A DNA stretch of 64,000 nt, taken from positions 23,888,001 to 23,952,000 of the forward strand of contig CM075655.1 of NCBI GenBank assembly GCA_037953625.1, read 5' to 3'. Both the position numbers and the translations under genes were made by a program. This document shows, piece after piece, positions 11,029 to 22,791 of this stretch. The stretch comes from Crotalaria pallida. Its lineage: Eukaryota; Streptophyta; Magnoliopsida; Fabales; Fabaceae. Position 1 is the first letter of the stretch. Every line of letters begins with the position of its first letter. Below the pieces are notes generated by a model. That model made no database searches and was not told where the DNA came from. It saw nothing but the letters and a program-made list of their open reading frames with translations.

Positions 11029-13516
11029 CTACTCTTCTTCTTCAGAAAGCACGATTGACGAACCATCAAAATCTTCTTCATTATCGTTGGCCAAGTCTAG
11101 CGGATTCGGAAGGTTGGGGGCCAACAAGTCTACCTCCCTATCCCCTCGGCTGTAGTCAACAACACGACCATCCAATATCCCAAAGCTCGGGTGTGCTCCC
11201 GCAACTCGAATCCCAGGGTTCATAAAACTCAGTTGCTGAACAGCGTTGACAAAGGAATCGGTCGTCGCATGATCCCAATTGAACTAATTCCTCTTAGCCA
11301 AAACTTTATGCTTTAATGCCTTCCGACACATCTTGGCAAGATCACCTTCCAAGCGGGTCACGGTATTCTCAGATTCAGTTAGTCGGCCTTGGACCCCTTC
11401 CAATTCGGTATTCTGACGACGAGCCTCAGCCAACTCTTCTCGAGCAACCCGCAACAGCCTCTCCGCCTCCGCCTTCATACCATTAGCATCTTCTTTAGCC
11501 TTCTCAGCGGCTTCCCGAGCCTTCTCGGAGTCAGCAAGGTTCCTCTGGAGCTCGGTATTAGCCTCCGTTAATGCTCGGGAACCAGCCTCATACTCTTTGA
11601 CTTGAGTAAGCAAAACTTCCACTTGCAGGGCTTCCGCCCTCCTCTTTTCCCTCTCAGCCGACGAAAAAGCTGCGCTAATACCTTCAGCATTTTCAACAAT
11701 GTGAAAGGCATAGCTTGCCGCCCTCAGCATATTCTTGCCTAACATTTGACAATTATTCTTCAAAGTGTTAGCTGATTGGTCCTGAAGCCTTTTCTTATCA
11801 TTAGGCGTGTAAACCATGTTAACAAACTTTTCTGGTAGTTTCCGAGCCCACACAGTCTCCTCCGTAGGATCGGAAATGTCAAACCACATGTAATTTTCAG
11901 AGGATGACTTCAGTGGCTTCAGCAAATTGACCACTTTGCCCTTCCCTTTATCCAGCCTAGCCCTCTTGGCCAAGGGCACGCGATCTTCCTCCTCCTCCTC
12001 TTCCTCATCAACTCGAACGCAGGGGATGGTAGTAGCAGCAACGTCGGCATACTCAGTAGATGCCGACACTTCTTGTACAACCTTGGCACCAGAAGGAGGG
12101 CCCACAGCAATTGTCACCGACCGAGTTGCCTCGCTGGAAGCGGCTGCGCTCGGAGACCCAGCCGTATCAGCCAACTTAGCCTTAGCAAGCTCTCTCATAC
12201 GAGCAACAGCTTTGTTCACCTTAGCCATTCTGACTGCAAAAAAGTCCAAAAGAATGGTTAAAAAAAATAATTTATTATTACCAAGCTCGGTTCTCACAAG
12301 CTCTTTGGGAAAAATAACAATATTCCTAATGTCAATTTGACCATTCCCTCTGAGGTACTTGTAAAAAGTATCACAAGTATGCCTCTCTGCATCCGACAAC
12401 TCCTTGGTATAGTGATACTGGTAAAGTTTTGGGTTCCTATTGTAGAAGTCGGAAGACCAGGACAGGGGGAACCGAGGCTAATCACCCTCTATAAACCAGC
12501 AAGCTCCCTCTCCGACGAATTGATACTTGAAAAATAGTGGTTTAAAAGTCTTCCACGAATCGGTAAACTTAGCAAATAAGGCATGGTCATTGCGTGCCTT
12601 CAATGACACCCATGCCCTCTTGGTCGACCCCTTCTCGAAAATATTTATTTGGGGTACATACAGCCAAAGAAACGCTTTGATCGAGCACGTCAACTTTCGA
12701 GCCTCACAGAACCTTTGGAATGCCCGAGCAAAGGCCCACCCGCTAGGATGAAGTTGTGTAGGGGCCAAGCGCAGCCGCCGCAGCAGAGCTATCTCAAAAT
12801 CCGAGAAGGGCAGTTTAATGCCTAGCCTTATGACAACCTCCTCATACATAAAAAACTCCCTACGATTATTTGCAATCAAGGTGCACACCCGGTCATTAAC
12901 TGACGGAGCTCTAATTGCATAAGAAGTCCCAGCTTCATCTGTCGGGCAGGGGAGCACATGAGCTCGGATATGGCCCAGATTACTATCAACCAAAGCCGAT
13001 CTTGTACCAAGCACCTCCAGATCAACCCAATCATAAGCTTCAGCATTCGATGGTAAATGAAATTCATGAGGATGCGAGATGCATCGACGAACCATACCTG
13101 GGGAAAGGGAAGACTCGGCGTCAGAATCTACAAAATTAAAATCTTTAGACACCCTAACCCTAGTCCGATTCACCCTATAGCCGAGCCGACTGCATCTACC
13201 CCTAACCTTTATGGCTTTCCCCCCAGAAAGGTTTTTCCCAGGAGCGGTTTGAGGTTCGTGACGCTAGTTGCGCTCGCTCCTCCGCCAACCGATATGCTAA
13301 TCTTCTACTTTCCTCTTCTGCGGAATTTTGGGGAAAGTCCACAGCTAACGGTGTCTCCACCGTAGGATCTGCCACGCGGTGGCGGAAGGGTGATGGTAGG
13401 AAATCTAATATTTTCGTTCCAGAAGAGGAAGATGGCGATGAAGAAGAAGAATCCTCAATGTCACTCAAATTCAAAACCTTAGACCACTTCTCATACCATG
13501 ACCACTTGCTACCCAT
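11029..13516 (-). pseudogene. Antisense spliced gene of Tat element, PF04195-like (putative gypsy-type transposon protein)
   Basis: This is a gene on the strand opposite to gag-pol. An acidic Ser-rich N-terminus begins at 13516 (MGSKWSWYEKW). A central domain (about 13100-12490) contains LRRLRLAPTQLHPSGWAF, which resembles the PF04195 family by eye. After a short intron comes a long Ala/Glu/Arg coiled coil (about 11700-11290) and an acidic tail (11223-11029) ending in EEEE. Likely splice sites on this strand are TTTTTTGCAG before MAKVNKAV near 12233, with donor GTAATAATAA near 12280, and CCCCAG near 13098. In-frame TAG codons near 12480 and 11284 break it. Grande and related Tat elements carry antisense ORFs here; their role is unknown. 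Confidence 0.75.
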
Positions 13517-14246
13517 GACTATAAACTAAAAACCCAGAAAAGAAACCCAGAAAAAAGCACAAAACCTAACAAAAACTAGGAAACCAGATAGCCTAAGAAC
13601 CCAAAAACGAACAGTTCAATAGAAAAAGAAAGGAGAGGGAAAAGAACTAGAAATTCCAAGTTAAAGTACCTGAGATGAAAGGAAGACTGGCACGAACTGG
13701 TTGGCACAGCGAAGAGGAAGCAACAGCGTCAAGAAAAAAGGACAGAATGAAAATGGCGTGAGTACAATTGAGAAAGAATCTGGAGTCCTAAATGGGAAAA
13801 TTGCAGGGAGAGAATGAGTAGTCAGAGTGCAAAGTTTGAAAGAAATGAGAAAAGGGAAAACGAAAAGGCAGTTAAGTTCAAAAAGGAACTTCCCCCCCCC
13901 CCCACGTTCTTTGAGTAGTTGGGCCTGGCAGCAAAGGCCCAATATTACATTGAGCCACAAAAAATGAAACGTGGCACGTAGCCATAGGATAGGATATTTG
14001 AAAATCCCAAATGCCAACAGGCGCAATAATGGCGTAACTGACACATGTAACACGTGTCAGCTGGAAGGCACACAAACGTCCTTTCGACCAGATGAAAGGA
14101 CAGCAGAGCATGCTATAGATAAGAAAGGACATAGGCAACTACCTCACCCTTACCCAGGCACTCGGCCCACTCCAACCTCGATCATAAACTAATAAACTCT
14201 CAGCTCGGCTCAAGACTTAAACAGTCTTACCGAGCTAGGGGGCTTA
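13517..14246. other. Non-coding 3' region and polypurine tract of element A
   Basis: No gene is seen. It holds a run of C at about 13888-13901 and ends with the purine-rich GAGCTAGGGGGCTTA abutting the 3' LTR, the likely plus-strand primer. The antisense gene's promoter should lie here. Confidence 0.6.
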
Positions 14247-14749
14247 TGTGGCGGACCGACCCTCGGTCCTATCCTTACAACACTCAGCCGACCAGAGTAA
14301 TCTAGTCAAACTACGACTATCCAAGCCGAGCGCTTGTTCTAGGACCCACCCTAGCGACCTTGGACCGACCACAGGGGCTCCGCCCCTTAAGAGTCCGAGC
14401 TAGGGGCGCGTGAATCTAACTTGCTACAGGGATAAGATCCCCCAATACAGGATAAGGATGAATGACTCATCCCCTATCCTAAATGGGACACGTCAGCTGC
14501 CTTACTGGACCTCCCTACAGGCCCATAAGGTACAATGCCACCCCTATAAATAGCTATCTCCAGCACGGGGCTCAGGTACGTTCTCTCACTCCCTAATTGC
14601 ACATTTGCACACACCAGTGATCAGGGAAACCCTAGCTATCCCAACTGGATACCTAGAATACCAAAGAAATCACACGGTAACATCAGATCACTCTCTAGCT
14701 TTCAGATCTTTCCATATCCTTGAGCTAGGGATACATCTTAGACACTACA
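14247..14749 (+). repeat. 3' LTR of element A
   Basis: 503 bp, TGTGGCGGACC to GACACTACA. It matches 1-329 without indels, and its 5' part matches the element C LTR at 38308. Confidence 0.93.
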
Positions 14750-15380
14750 GGAACCTTCATAGTTTTTGTTTAATGAATTGATGTTTTTTCGATTAAGTAT
14801 TGTGTTTGATTCAGTTTTTATTGTTCATCATGAATTTGGATCCGTTTATGATTTGGTAATTTTAATTGAATAGGAATATTGAATTAGGATTTAGACCTTG
14901 AATTAAACAATTCAGTTGCATAGGGATATATTTATGTCTATGAATTGGGTAACTATTTAATAATTTTGCTGGAACAATAATTGGTAGATTAGGATTTAAG
15001 GCTCTGCTTAAGGAATTAAGAGAGATTAAATTACTAAAACACAAGGTTGACATAAGGAATTAGGCTGCCTTTACCTTAGAAAAATTGGTTCAATACTTAG
15101 GAAATTCATTGATTCGTTAACAATTGCTTTTGGAACCTACAATGAAACATGTACCCAAGTTTCCCCACATATTTTCACAACCACTTTTAATTTGCGTTTT
15201 TGTTTTACAATTTAATTTAGTTTCAAAGTTTTCAAAATAATTGAATCGTCCTTTGAATTTCACTTAATAACTACATTTAGGTGAGAATTGTTTTAATCGA
15301 TTTTAGTCCTCGTTGGGAACGACATCCCACGTTCACTATTATTACTTGCACGATCTGGTGCACTTGCCAGAGTCCCAACA
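14750..15380 (+). repeat. 5' LTR fragment of element B
   Basis: AT-rich non-coding DNA ending in CCCAACA just before the primer site. The upstream part was displaced by element A and lies outside the window. Confidence 0.75.
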
Positions 15381-15386
15381 AGTTTT

Positions 15387-15404
15387 TGGCGCCGTTGTCG
15401 GGGA
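15387..15404 (+). other. Primer binding site of element B (tRNA-Asp type)
   Basis: TGGCGCCGTTGTCGGGGA is one base away from the complement of the plant tRNA-Asp 3' end, as used by Athila elements. It lies 6 bases after the LTR end. Confidence 0.85.
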
Positions 15405-15542
15405 CTAAAATTAAATTTTAATAGTTTTCGATACTTTTTAGTAGTTATTTAGTGGAATTTTTACTTTAGCTTCTATTCTTAATTGTCTCTATTCAATTCA
15501 ACAGGTGCTTTTAACCCTTTTTTGGCCTAGATTGGTATATGT

Positions 15543-16856
15543 ATGCACTTGTGTTTTGCAGGTGATTATAGTAGTCTTCAATTCGATCCCGAGATCGAGT
15601 TGACCGCAAGGAAGCTAAGGAGACGAGCACAGCGAGAGAGAAAGAGACAAGTAAGAGCAATGGCTGAAGAGCGTGAGCGCGAAGCTGAGCGCGCAACTGA
15701 GCGTGAGCGTGAAACTGAGCGCGAACGTGAGCCCCCAGTTGATAGGCGTACTTTGGCTGATTACGCCTTAATCAATCCAAACGTGTGTGGCTCTAGCATT
15801 GTGCGACCAGCTGTTGACACTCCAAATTTCGACATCAAGGGAGCATACCTGAACTTGTTACAGCAGAATCAATTCAGTGGTAGCCTGGAGGAGGATCAGA
15901 ATGATCACATTGCAAGTTTCTTGAGCTACCTGGATTTCTTCATAATTAAGGGTGCTAGTGATGAGGCAATCAGGCTGTGACTTTTCCATTTGTCATTAAA
16001 GGGGAAAGCCAAACAGTGGCTCCGTTCGCAACCACAGGGAAGCATCACATCATGGGATGATCTTGCTATGAAGTTCATCGATCAGTACTTCCCACCTACC
16101 AGACAAGCTCAGCTTAGGCAAGCAATCAATTCCTTTGCTCAACAAGATGGTGAATCCTTGCATGAGGCATGGGAAAGGTTCAAGCAAATGCTCAAAAGGT
16201 GTCCTAATCATTCTGTACCTGAGTGGATGCAAATGAGATTGTTCTATGATGGGTTGAATTCTTCCAATCAGCACATGGTTGATTGTGCATCACAAGGTTC
16301 TTTGGAAAGCAAGACACCAGGAGAGGCCAGACAATTGTTTGAGAAGATGGCACACAACAGCAGTCGAGCCACTGTTCGCAAGCGTATAATGAAGAAGACT
16401 GATTTAGAGCCTAAAAATGTGCAAGCTCTGTTCGCACATAATAAGGAGATGCATCAGCAAATAGCTGCATTGACCCAGAAATTGAACCAGGTCCAGATGG
16501 GTGCTTCTGATGCTACTGGGGTAGTGCTCTCATGTGAATTCTACAAGGGTAACCATCAGAATGGAGATTGTTCATTTGAGGTTGGCAACAGTTCAGGTAA
16601 TGCAGAGGCTAATTTCATAGGAGGAGGTCAGAGGAACAACCCCTACTCAAACACTTACAATCCGGGGTACAAAAATCATCCTGCTTTCTCCTGGCGCAGT
16701 CCTGCACTTCAGCCACCACAAGAGAAACAGTTGGCACCATGGGAAGCAGCAATTGAGAAGCTCGCTCAGACAACAAATAATCTGGCAGAGGAGACTAGAG
16801 CAAGTTTGAAGAATCAGGGTGCTAGCATTCGTAACCTTGAGATTCATATGGGCTAG
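15543..16856 (+). pseudogene. gag of element B
   Basis: Athila-type gag. The N-terminus has an Arg/Glu repeat tract (EREREAERATERERETERER, about 15670-15735). The capsid core runs from RTLADYALINPN (15745) through GKAKQWLRSQPQGSITSWDD and RQAINSFAQQDGESLHEAW. An in-frame TGA at 15978-15980 stands where an Arg or similar codon is expected, and another stop ends the frame at 16854-16856. No clear zinc knuckle is seen. The frame starts within the leader, so the true initiation codon is unsure. Confidence 0.85.
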
Positions 16857-16991
16857 ATTTCCAAGCAACTTTCAGAGCGGTAGCCTGGATCGTTCCCGAG
16901 TGATACAATTCCTAATCCCAGGGAGCATTGCAAAGCCATTACTCTTCGAAGTGGCAAGTCTCTTGAGGAGCCACGAAAGAAGAGTGATGAT

Positions 16992-19900
16992 GTGGTAATT
17001 GAGGTAGAAGAGGAGAAGGAAGAGACGCCTGAGAAGTCTATTCCTGAAGTGCAACAAAACCATAATACAGCTGCACCCAAGGAAAAAGAAAAAGAAAAAC
17101 AGCCTCAGATTACTTTCAAGGTTCCTTTCCCTCGGAGGTTGAAGAAGGAAGAAACCAAGAAGCAGTTCGCTAAGTTCATGGATGTGTTTAAGAGACTACA
17201 AATCAATATTCCATTTGCGGAGGCTCTTGAGCAAATGCCCACTTATGCCAAGTTTATGAAGGAGCTTTTGAGCAACAAAAGGAAGATGCAAGATGATGAG
17301 ACAGTCATGTTAACTAAAGAGTGCAGTGCCATATTGCAAAAGAAGCTTCCTCCGAAACTGAAGGATCCAGGGAGTTTCACAATTCCATGCAACATTGGCG
17401 GGTTTGACATTGGGAAGGCCCTGTGTGACTTGGGGGCCAGCATCAACCTTATGCCCCTTTCTATCTTCAAGAGATTGGGTATTGGGAAGGTGAAACCAAC
17501 CATGATGTGTCTACAATTGGCGGATCGCTCCATTAAAAGACCTTATGGGAAGGTGGAGGATGTTCTTGTCAATGTGGACAAGTTCATCTTCCCTACTGAT
17601 TCTGTGATCCTAGATATGGAGGAGGATGCTGCCATTCCACTTCTCTTGGGTAGGCCATTCTTGGCAACAAGGTGAGCCCTCATTAATGTGCAACAGGGCG
17701 AGCTCAAGCTTCGAGTTCATGAAGAGGAAGTCTCTTTCAATGTGTATGAGTCCATGAGCAGACCTAATGAAGAGGAGCATTGTTTCATGGTGGATGTAAT
17801 TGATGCTTTAGTCACATCTACCTTTGAGAAGACGTGTTATGGAGATCAGCTAGAAGCAGCATTGGTGCAAGGAGAGTGTGAAGAGCCAGACATTGACAAT
17901 GTGGCTTCTCAGCTGGATGCAACTTCAGAATACACAGGCTCTCAGGTCAAGGATCTGAGAAGGCATGAAAAAGAGGCCAAAACTAAACCAGAGTTGAAAA
18001 CTCTTCCAACCAATCTCAGATATGCCTTTCTAGATGACTCTGATTTCTATCCTGTCATAATTAATATTGCCTTAACTGAATTAGAAGCTGAAAAATTTAT
18101 GAGGGTGTTAAGGAAATACAAATCTGTGACAGGATGGTGTGTGGATGACCTCACAAGGATTAACCCCAGTTTTTGCATGCATAAGATTCTCCTTGAGGAG
18201 AATTTTAAGCCGGTCATTCAGCCTCAAAGGAGACTTAATCTCACTCTCCAAGAGGTAGTAAGAAAGGAGGTGGTAAAATTTTTAGATGCAGGAATCATTT
18301 ACCCCATCTCCGATAGCACTTGGGTAAACCCAATGCAAGTGGTCCCTAAAAAGGGTGGCTTAACAGTGATTAAAAATGAAAAGAATGAATTGATACCCAC
18401 CCGCACTGTCTCAGGGTGGAGAGTTTGTACAGATTACAGGTGATTGAATAAGTCCATCCGAAAGGACCACTTTCCTTTGCCTTACATGGATCAAATGTTA
18501 TAGAGATTAGCTGGACATGCTTTTTACTGTTTTCTTGATGGATATTCTGGCTATAATCAAATTTGTGTTGACCCTAGTGATCAGGAAAAAACTGCATTTA
18601 CATGCCCCTTTGGAGTTTTTGCATATCGGAGAATGCCTTTTGGACTTTGCAACGCACCAGCCACTTTTCAACGGTGCATGCTTGCTATATTCTCTGATAT
18701 GATTGAAAACTTCATAGAGGTATTTATGGATGATTTTTCGGTTTATGGGTCATCATTCGATTCATGTCTTAGTAATTTGGGAAAAGTGTTGCAAAGATGC
18801 CAAGAAACTAATCTTGTTCTTAACTAGGAAAAATGTCAATTCATGGTTAGGGAGGGGATAGTTCTAGGCCATAAAATATCTGAAAAAGGAATTGAGGTAG
18901 ATAAAGCTAAGATTGATGTAATTGAAAATCTACCTCCTCCAACAAATGTAAAGGGAATTAGAAGTTTTCTGGGTCATGCCGGTTTCTACCGGAGATTTAT
19001 CAAAGATTTTTCAAAAATAGCTAAGCCCCTTTGCAATTTTTTGGAGAAGGATGTAGAGTTCAAATTTGATGAAGAGTGTATGAATGCTTTTGAAACTTTG
19101 AAGAAAAGATTAGTAACAGCTCCTACAGTGGTTGCACCCGATTGGGAAAAACCTTTTGAACTTATGTGTGATGCAAGTGACCATGCTATAGGAGTCGTTC
19201 TAGGACAAAGAGTTGATAAAGTATTTCATACAATCTATTATGCTAGTCGTGTTCTGAATAGTGCTCAGGTGCATTACACTACTACTGAAAAGGAACTCTT
19301 AGCAGTAATTTTTGCCATGGATAAATTCCGTGCCTATCTTATAGGCTCGAAAGTCATTGTTTATACAGATCATGCTGCACTTAGGCACCTTTTGGCTAAG
19401 CAAGATGCTAAGCCAAGGCTCATAAGGTGGATCTTGCTTTTGCAAGAGTTCGATTTGGAAATTAGTGATAAAAAAGGGGTAGAGAATGTAATAGTTGATC
19501 ATTTATCTAGGATTCCCTTTGAGACTAGTGATAGAGACAACCGGGTTCCAATAGTTGATGAGTTCCCTGATGAACAACTCCTAACTGTATCTGTTATGCC
19601 ATGGTATGCTGATTTAGCAAATTACTTAGCAGCAAAGATCATTCCCAAAGGTTTAACTTGGCAACAAAAGAAAAAGTTTTTACATGATACCAAGTTTTAT
19701 TTTTGAGATGAACCTTTTCTGTTTATGAAAAGTGCAGATGGAGTGATTAGGAGATGTGTTGCTGAAAAGAGATCCCTGATATCCTTTGGCATTGTCATGC
19801 TTCACCATATGCAGGTCACTATAGCAATGAAAAAACAGCTTCAAAAGTTTTGCAATGTGGCTTTTATTGGCCAACACTTTTTAAGGATGCTAGGGACTTT

Positions 19901-20039
19901 GTGATGAAATGTAATAGATGCCAAAGGATGGGTAATATTTCTAGGAAGGATGAGATGCCCCTCCAAAGTATTTTGGAGGTGGAGGTTTTTGATGTGTGGG
20001 GGATAGATTTTGTAGGCCTCTTTCCACCATCTTCAAAAT
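16992..20039 (+). pseudogene. Protease-RT-RNase H-integrase of element B, truncated
   Basis: The protease active site DLGASINLMP is near 17430. RT spans about 18050-18900, with [25 protein letters not shown] and the catalytic FMDD near 18726. RNase H covers about 19150-19510 ([41 protein letters not shown]). The integrase zinc finger follows, with a frame slip near 19760 and CNRCQRMG near 19912. The frame is lost just before the first catalytic Asp of integrase. Stops are visible at 17673-17675, 18441-18443, about 18502, about 18825 and 19704-19706. A relative without these breaks is element D. Confidence 0.88.
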
Positions 20040-20360
20040 GTATGATGCAACTAAAATAATCGATTACAGCCTTTTCAAGTAATCGATTCCTAAGTCTCTT
20101 CACATTGTATGATGCAACATATGTAATCTATTATTTGATCAAAGGCAAATGTATGATGCAACTAAAATAATCGATTACAACCTTTTCAAGTAATCGATTC
20201 CTAAGTCTCTGTCACATTGTATGATGCAACATATCTAATCTATTGTTTAATCAAAGTAATCGATTAGTCAAAATCAAATACTCGATTACGAGCTCTCTGA
20301 TTTTTGTATAATCCTGCATAAGTAAACGATTATCCTAACACAATAATCGATTACCGTGTC
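20040..20360. repeat. Palindrome-rich tandem repeat (111-bp unit duplicated), probable LTR fragment
   Basis: A 111-bp unit starting TATGATGCAACTAAAATAAT at 20041 recurs at 20152. The region has at least seven AATCGATT-type sites, including the hybrid ACTCGATT near 20279. TATAAAAG at 20412-20419 follows about 55 bases later, the same spacing logic as in the SIRE-type LTRs. It is probably a broken copia LTR; the lineage is inferred. Confidence 0.65.
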
Positions 20361-21041
20361 TTAAACTTGTAAAAATCAGTTTTCACAAACTAGAAAATAC
20401 AACCATAGGTTTATAAAAGTATTTTTCACAAAATCAACGTGCAAACAAATTTTCAAAAATACTTTTAGTATAAAATAGTTCCTTCTTGAAAAAGACTTCT
20501 CCAAGTCCTAAGTATGGCCTATTACAATAATGAAACAATTAATTTAACCTTACATTGATTCCTAAAGAAGAATTGATGCAGGTTCTTGACACTTAAAAAT
20601 TCTTAAACCTCTTGATGAACTCAAAGCTTCTAATAGTCTTCTTAGCTTTCCAATCAATTGAGTCATCTTCTCAACCTCCTTAGGATTATCACACTATTCT
20701 CCAAAACATAGCTTAATCATTGGAGAGCATGATTAGTCTGTATATGAATAATTATGCATGATATAATTCATTTATCAATGAAGCACATAACATAATACTT
20801 GCATATAATTCATTTAATATTTGTCATCATCAAAACTCAATACATTACGCATTATGAAATCTAAAAAAAAAAACTGTGGCCTAATAATAATAGGCCACGA
20901 TTGTGTTACTTATTAGTCTGAAAAATGAAAAATATACAAATTATTAGCAACACGTGTAAAATCGTGGTCTATATTGTGTTATGACCATAGTTTTTAAACT
21001 GGAACCAGAAAAGTGTGGTCTAAGAACAAAAATGATGTAAT
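20361..21041. other. Repeat-derived and intergenic DNA without a gene
   Basis: AT-rich. The first 300 bases may continue the LTR fragment. A small hairpin (GTGGCCTA...TAGGCCAC) lies near 20876-20898. No coding potential is visible. Confidence 0.5.
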
Positions 21042-21695
21042 GGCGTGAACTATCGAAAATACGATTAGTTACAAACACCCAACCCATTTTTACCTTACAC
21101 ATGGTCCTCTTATTTTTACTATTCACACCCATTTAATTTTTACTTATATACACCCTCTCATTTTTGCTTTCGACGCCCATTTAACTTTACTTACCCAGAC
21201 TCATTCACCATTTTCCTTTCCCACTCACAACTCACACCAATCCATCTCTTCTACCTCCTCCTTCACTCCTCCACCGTTATACTTTTTTCGGAATGAACTT
21301 TCGAAATAAAGAACCATCTTCGAAGGTGCACTTATTTTCTTATTTGATTTATTTTTTATTTGCATACAAGTAAATATCATAAGACCCTTTCGAATGGAAG
21401 CTTTGTTCGATTGAAAGCTCCTTTCAATTAGAAGCTCCTTACGATATTTACGTTTATGCATAAAAAATAAAAACGAACATAGAAATCTGACACAAAAATA
21501 GACGGAAGCACCTCTAGTGAATAAGGGGGGAGGGGGGTAGAGGAAATGAATGAGTGTGAGTTGTGAGTGAAAAAGGAAGAGATTTAATAAGTAAGTAAAA
21601 ATTAAACGGGTGTGGATAGTAAAAATAAGATGAGTATGCGTAAGTAAAAATGGACTGAGTTTATATAACCAAGAGTATTTTCGGTAGTTTATGCC
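21042..21695. mobile_element. Large inverted-repeat (foldback/MITE-like) element
   Basis: The left arm (21042 to about 21265) and right arm (about 21520-21695) are inverted copies. AAGTAAAAATTAA near 21594 pairs with TTAATTTTTACTT near 21135, and GTGTGAGTTGTGAGTG near 21549 pairs with the stretch near 21225. The outer ends also pair (GGCGTGAACTATCG with CGGTAGTTTATGCC). The left arm has about 50 extra bases. The loop has repeats of GAAAGCTCC type. I could not find a clear target-site duplication. It ends about 300 bases before the likely start of the host gene transcript. Confidence 0.7.
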
Positions 21696-21995
21696 AAAGT
21701 TCTTAATTGTCCTGGGTGCGAATAACACTTTCTGGGTGCAAATAGAATTTTCCTTAAGATTTTATACTCTTCACTTGTATTGATAATTTAATAGATGTAT
21801 TGTTTCACATTAATAAAGCAAATAAAGCGATTTTATAAATTAATGATTTATAAATAAAATTAAAAAATTCTTTTTGAGAGGGAAATATTAAAAAAATTGA
21901 AGAAATGAAAATATAAAAAGACATTATTGGTGGGGAAAAAAACTAAAGGACGAGGTCAAGAGTGAAGACTATAGAAAAGAAAGAACAACGACCGC

Positions 21996-22781
21996 TTCCT
22001 CTCTTCTTTTCTCACACACAATGTGTTTGTTTGAAATAGATATATGAGTTCCCCACAAAGCCTCCATTTCAATTTTTATATTGTGCACAACTTCCATCTT
22101 TCCTTTTCAAGAAGTTGATTGCAAAAACACTTGATGCAAAGAGCAACAACAAAGAGATATTACAAAAAAAGGGAAAAGGAGAGAAAGAGAAAGAAAGAGA
22201 CACGGGCAGACAGAGCGACAATACAAAGAGAGCCTGGAAGAGAGATAAGGAATTGAAGAAGCTTGCAGTACCACAGAAGGGAAAACGATGTCTGAGTGCC
22301 TTACATCCTTTCATACTCTGCTACTCTAATAGGTACATCTAACAACTATAATGTGTATACATACACACAATCACACATCCATGAGATGTATATATAACAA
22401 AGGTGAAAATGATAAAAGGAACATTAATATTATTTAAAAATAGATATATATTGAGATGTTAATTCTGAATATACGTGTAACATTTTGGTTATTTTAATTA
22501 ACAAGTAAGTTACCTGTTAGGGCCTGGATAGATCGGTATTCATTCACTTACTCTATAAATCCATTTTTCTCTCGTTTTCTTTCAGATTGTTTTTATAGTT
22601 TTTCTACTTTAGATGTCCCGAATATAATAAACTACAATTACTTGGTGTGGTTGTTTCGCAGATTTGCTTGTTCTCTTGCCGATCCTTGCTATTGTTGAAT
22701 TCAAGAGTAGTGGTAACAAGTGAGGACCATGTCCATGATGATGAAGATTATGATGATGATGAAGAACATGATGATTTTAAC
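21996..22781 (+). promoter_or_regulatory. 5' leader of the BEL1-like gene with a leader intron and uORFs
   Basis: A pyrimidine-rich start-like stretch at about 21999-22018 precedes a purine-rich leader. The leader appears spliced: donor AG|GTACAT at 22332/22333 and acceptor TTTCGCAG ending at 22661. Upstream ATGs open short frames at about 22020, 22133 and 22285, and after the splice at 22729. The transcription start is inferred; no strong TATA box is seen. Confidence 0.5.
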
Positions 22782-22791
22782 ATGGGAATAG
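22729..22791 (+). CDS. Upstream ORF overlapping the BEL1-like start codon
   Basis: ATG at 22729 opens a 20-residue Met-rich frame built on an (ATG)n tract, ending with TAG at 22789-22791. It is out of frame with the main start (22782) and overlaps it, so ribosomes translating it would bypass the main ATG. Whether it is translated is unknown. Confidence 0.45.
   Translation: MSMMMKIMMMMKNMMILTWE

Larger units (their letters stand above)
1..14749 (+). mobile_element. Tat-lineage Ty3/gypsy LTR retrotransposon (element A), 5' end outside window
   Basis: Decayed element with order LTR, PBS, gag, protease, RT, RNase H, archaeal-type RNase H, integrase, antisense gene, PPT, LTR. The second RNase H and the antisense gene before the 3' LTR are marks of the Tat lineage (Grande/Retand-like). 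The first 174 bases of the 5' LTR lie outside the window. The two LTRs align without gaps and differ at about 14 of 329 sites (11 transitions, 3 transversions, counted by eye), roughly 1.7 million years at 1.3e-8. Coding is broken by stops, frameshifts and two solo LTRs. It is inserted in the 5' LTR of element B; the five bases after it (gaacc) should be one half of the target-site duplication. Confidence 0.9.
14750..20039 (+). mobile_element. Athila-lineage Ty3/gypsy element (element B), truncated at both ends
   Basis: It contains a 3' piece of the 5' LTR, a tRNA-Asp-type primer site, gag, protease, RT, RNase H and the start of integrase. The RT and gag sequences resemble element D. The 5' side is cut by insertion of element A and the 3' side ends abruptly in integrase at about 20039, next to palindrome-rich repeats. 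Many in-frame stops indicate an old copy. Confidence 0.88.

Noticed and set aside
11927..12340. Plus-strand frame opposite the antisense gene of element A
   Set aside because: A low-complexity shadow (Ser/Ala runs) of the coiled-coil and acidic region on the other strand.
22647..22781. N-terminal extension of the BEL1-like frame from 22647
   Set aside because: It begins with GTG, not ATG, its first codons lie before a 3' splice site (22661), and no ATG precedes 22782 in this frame.
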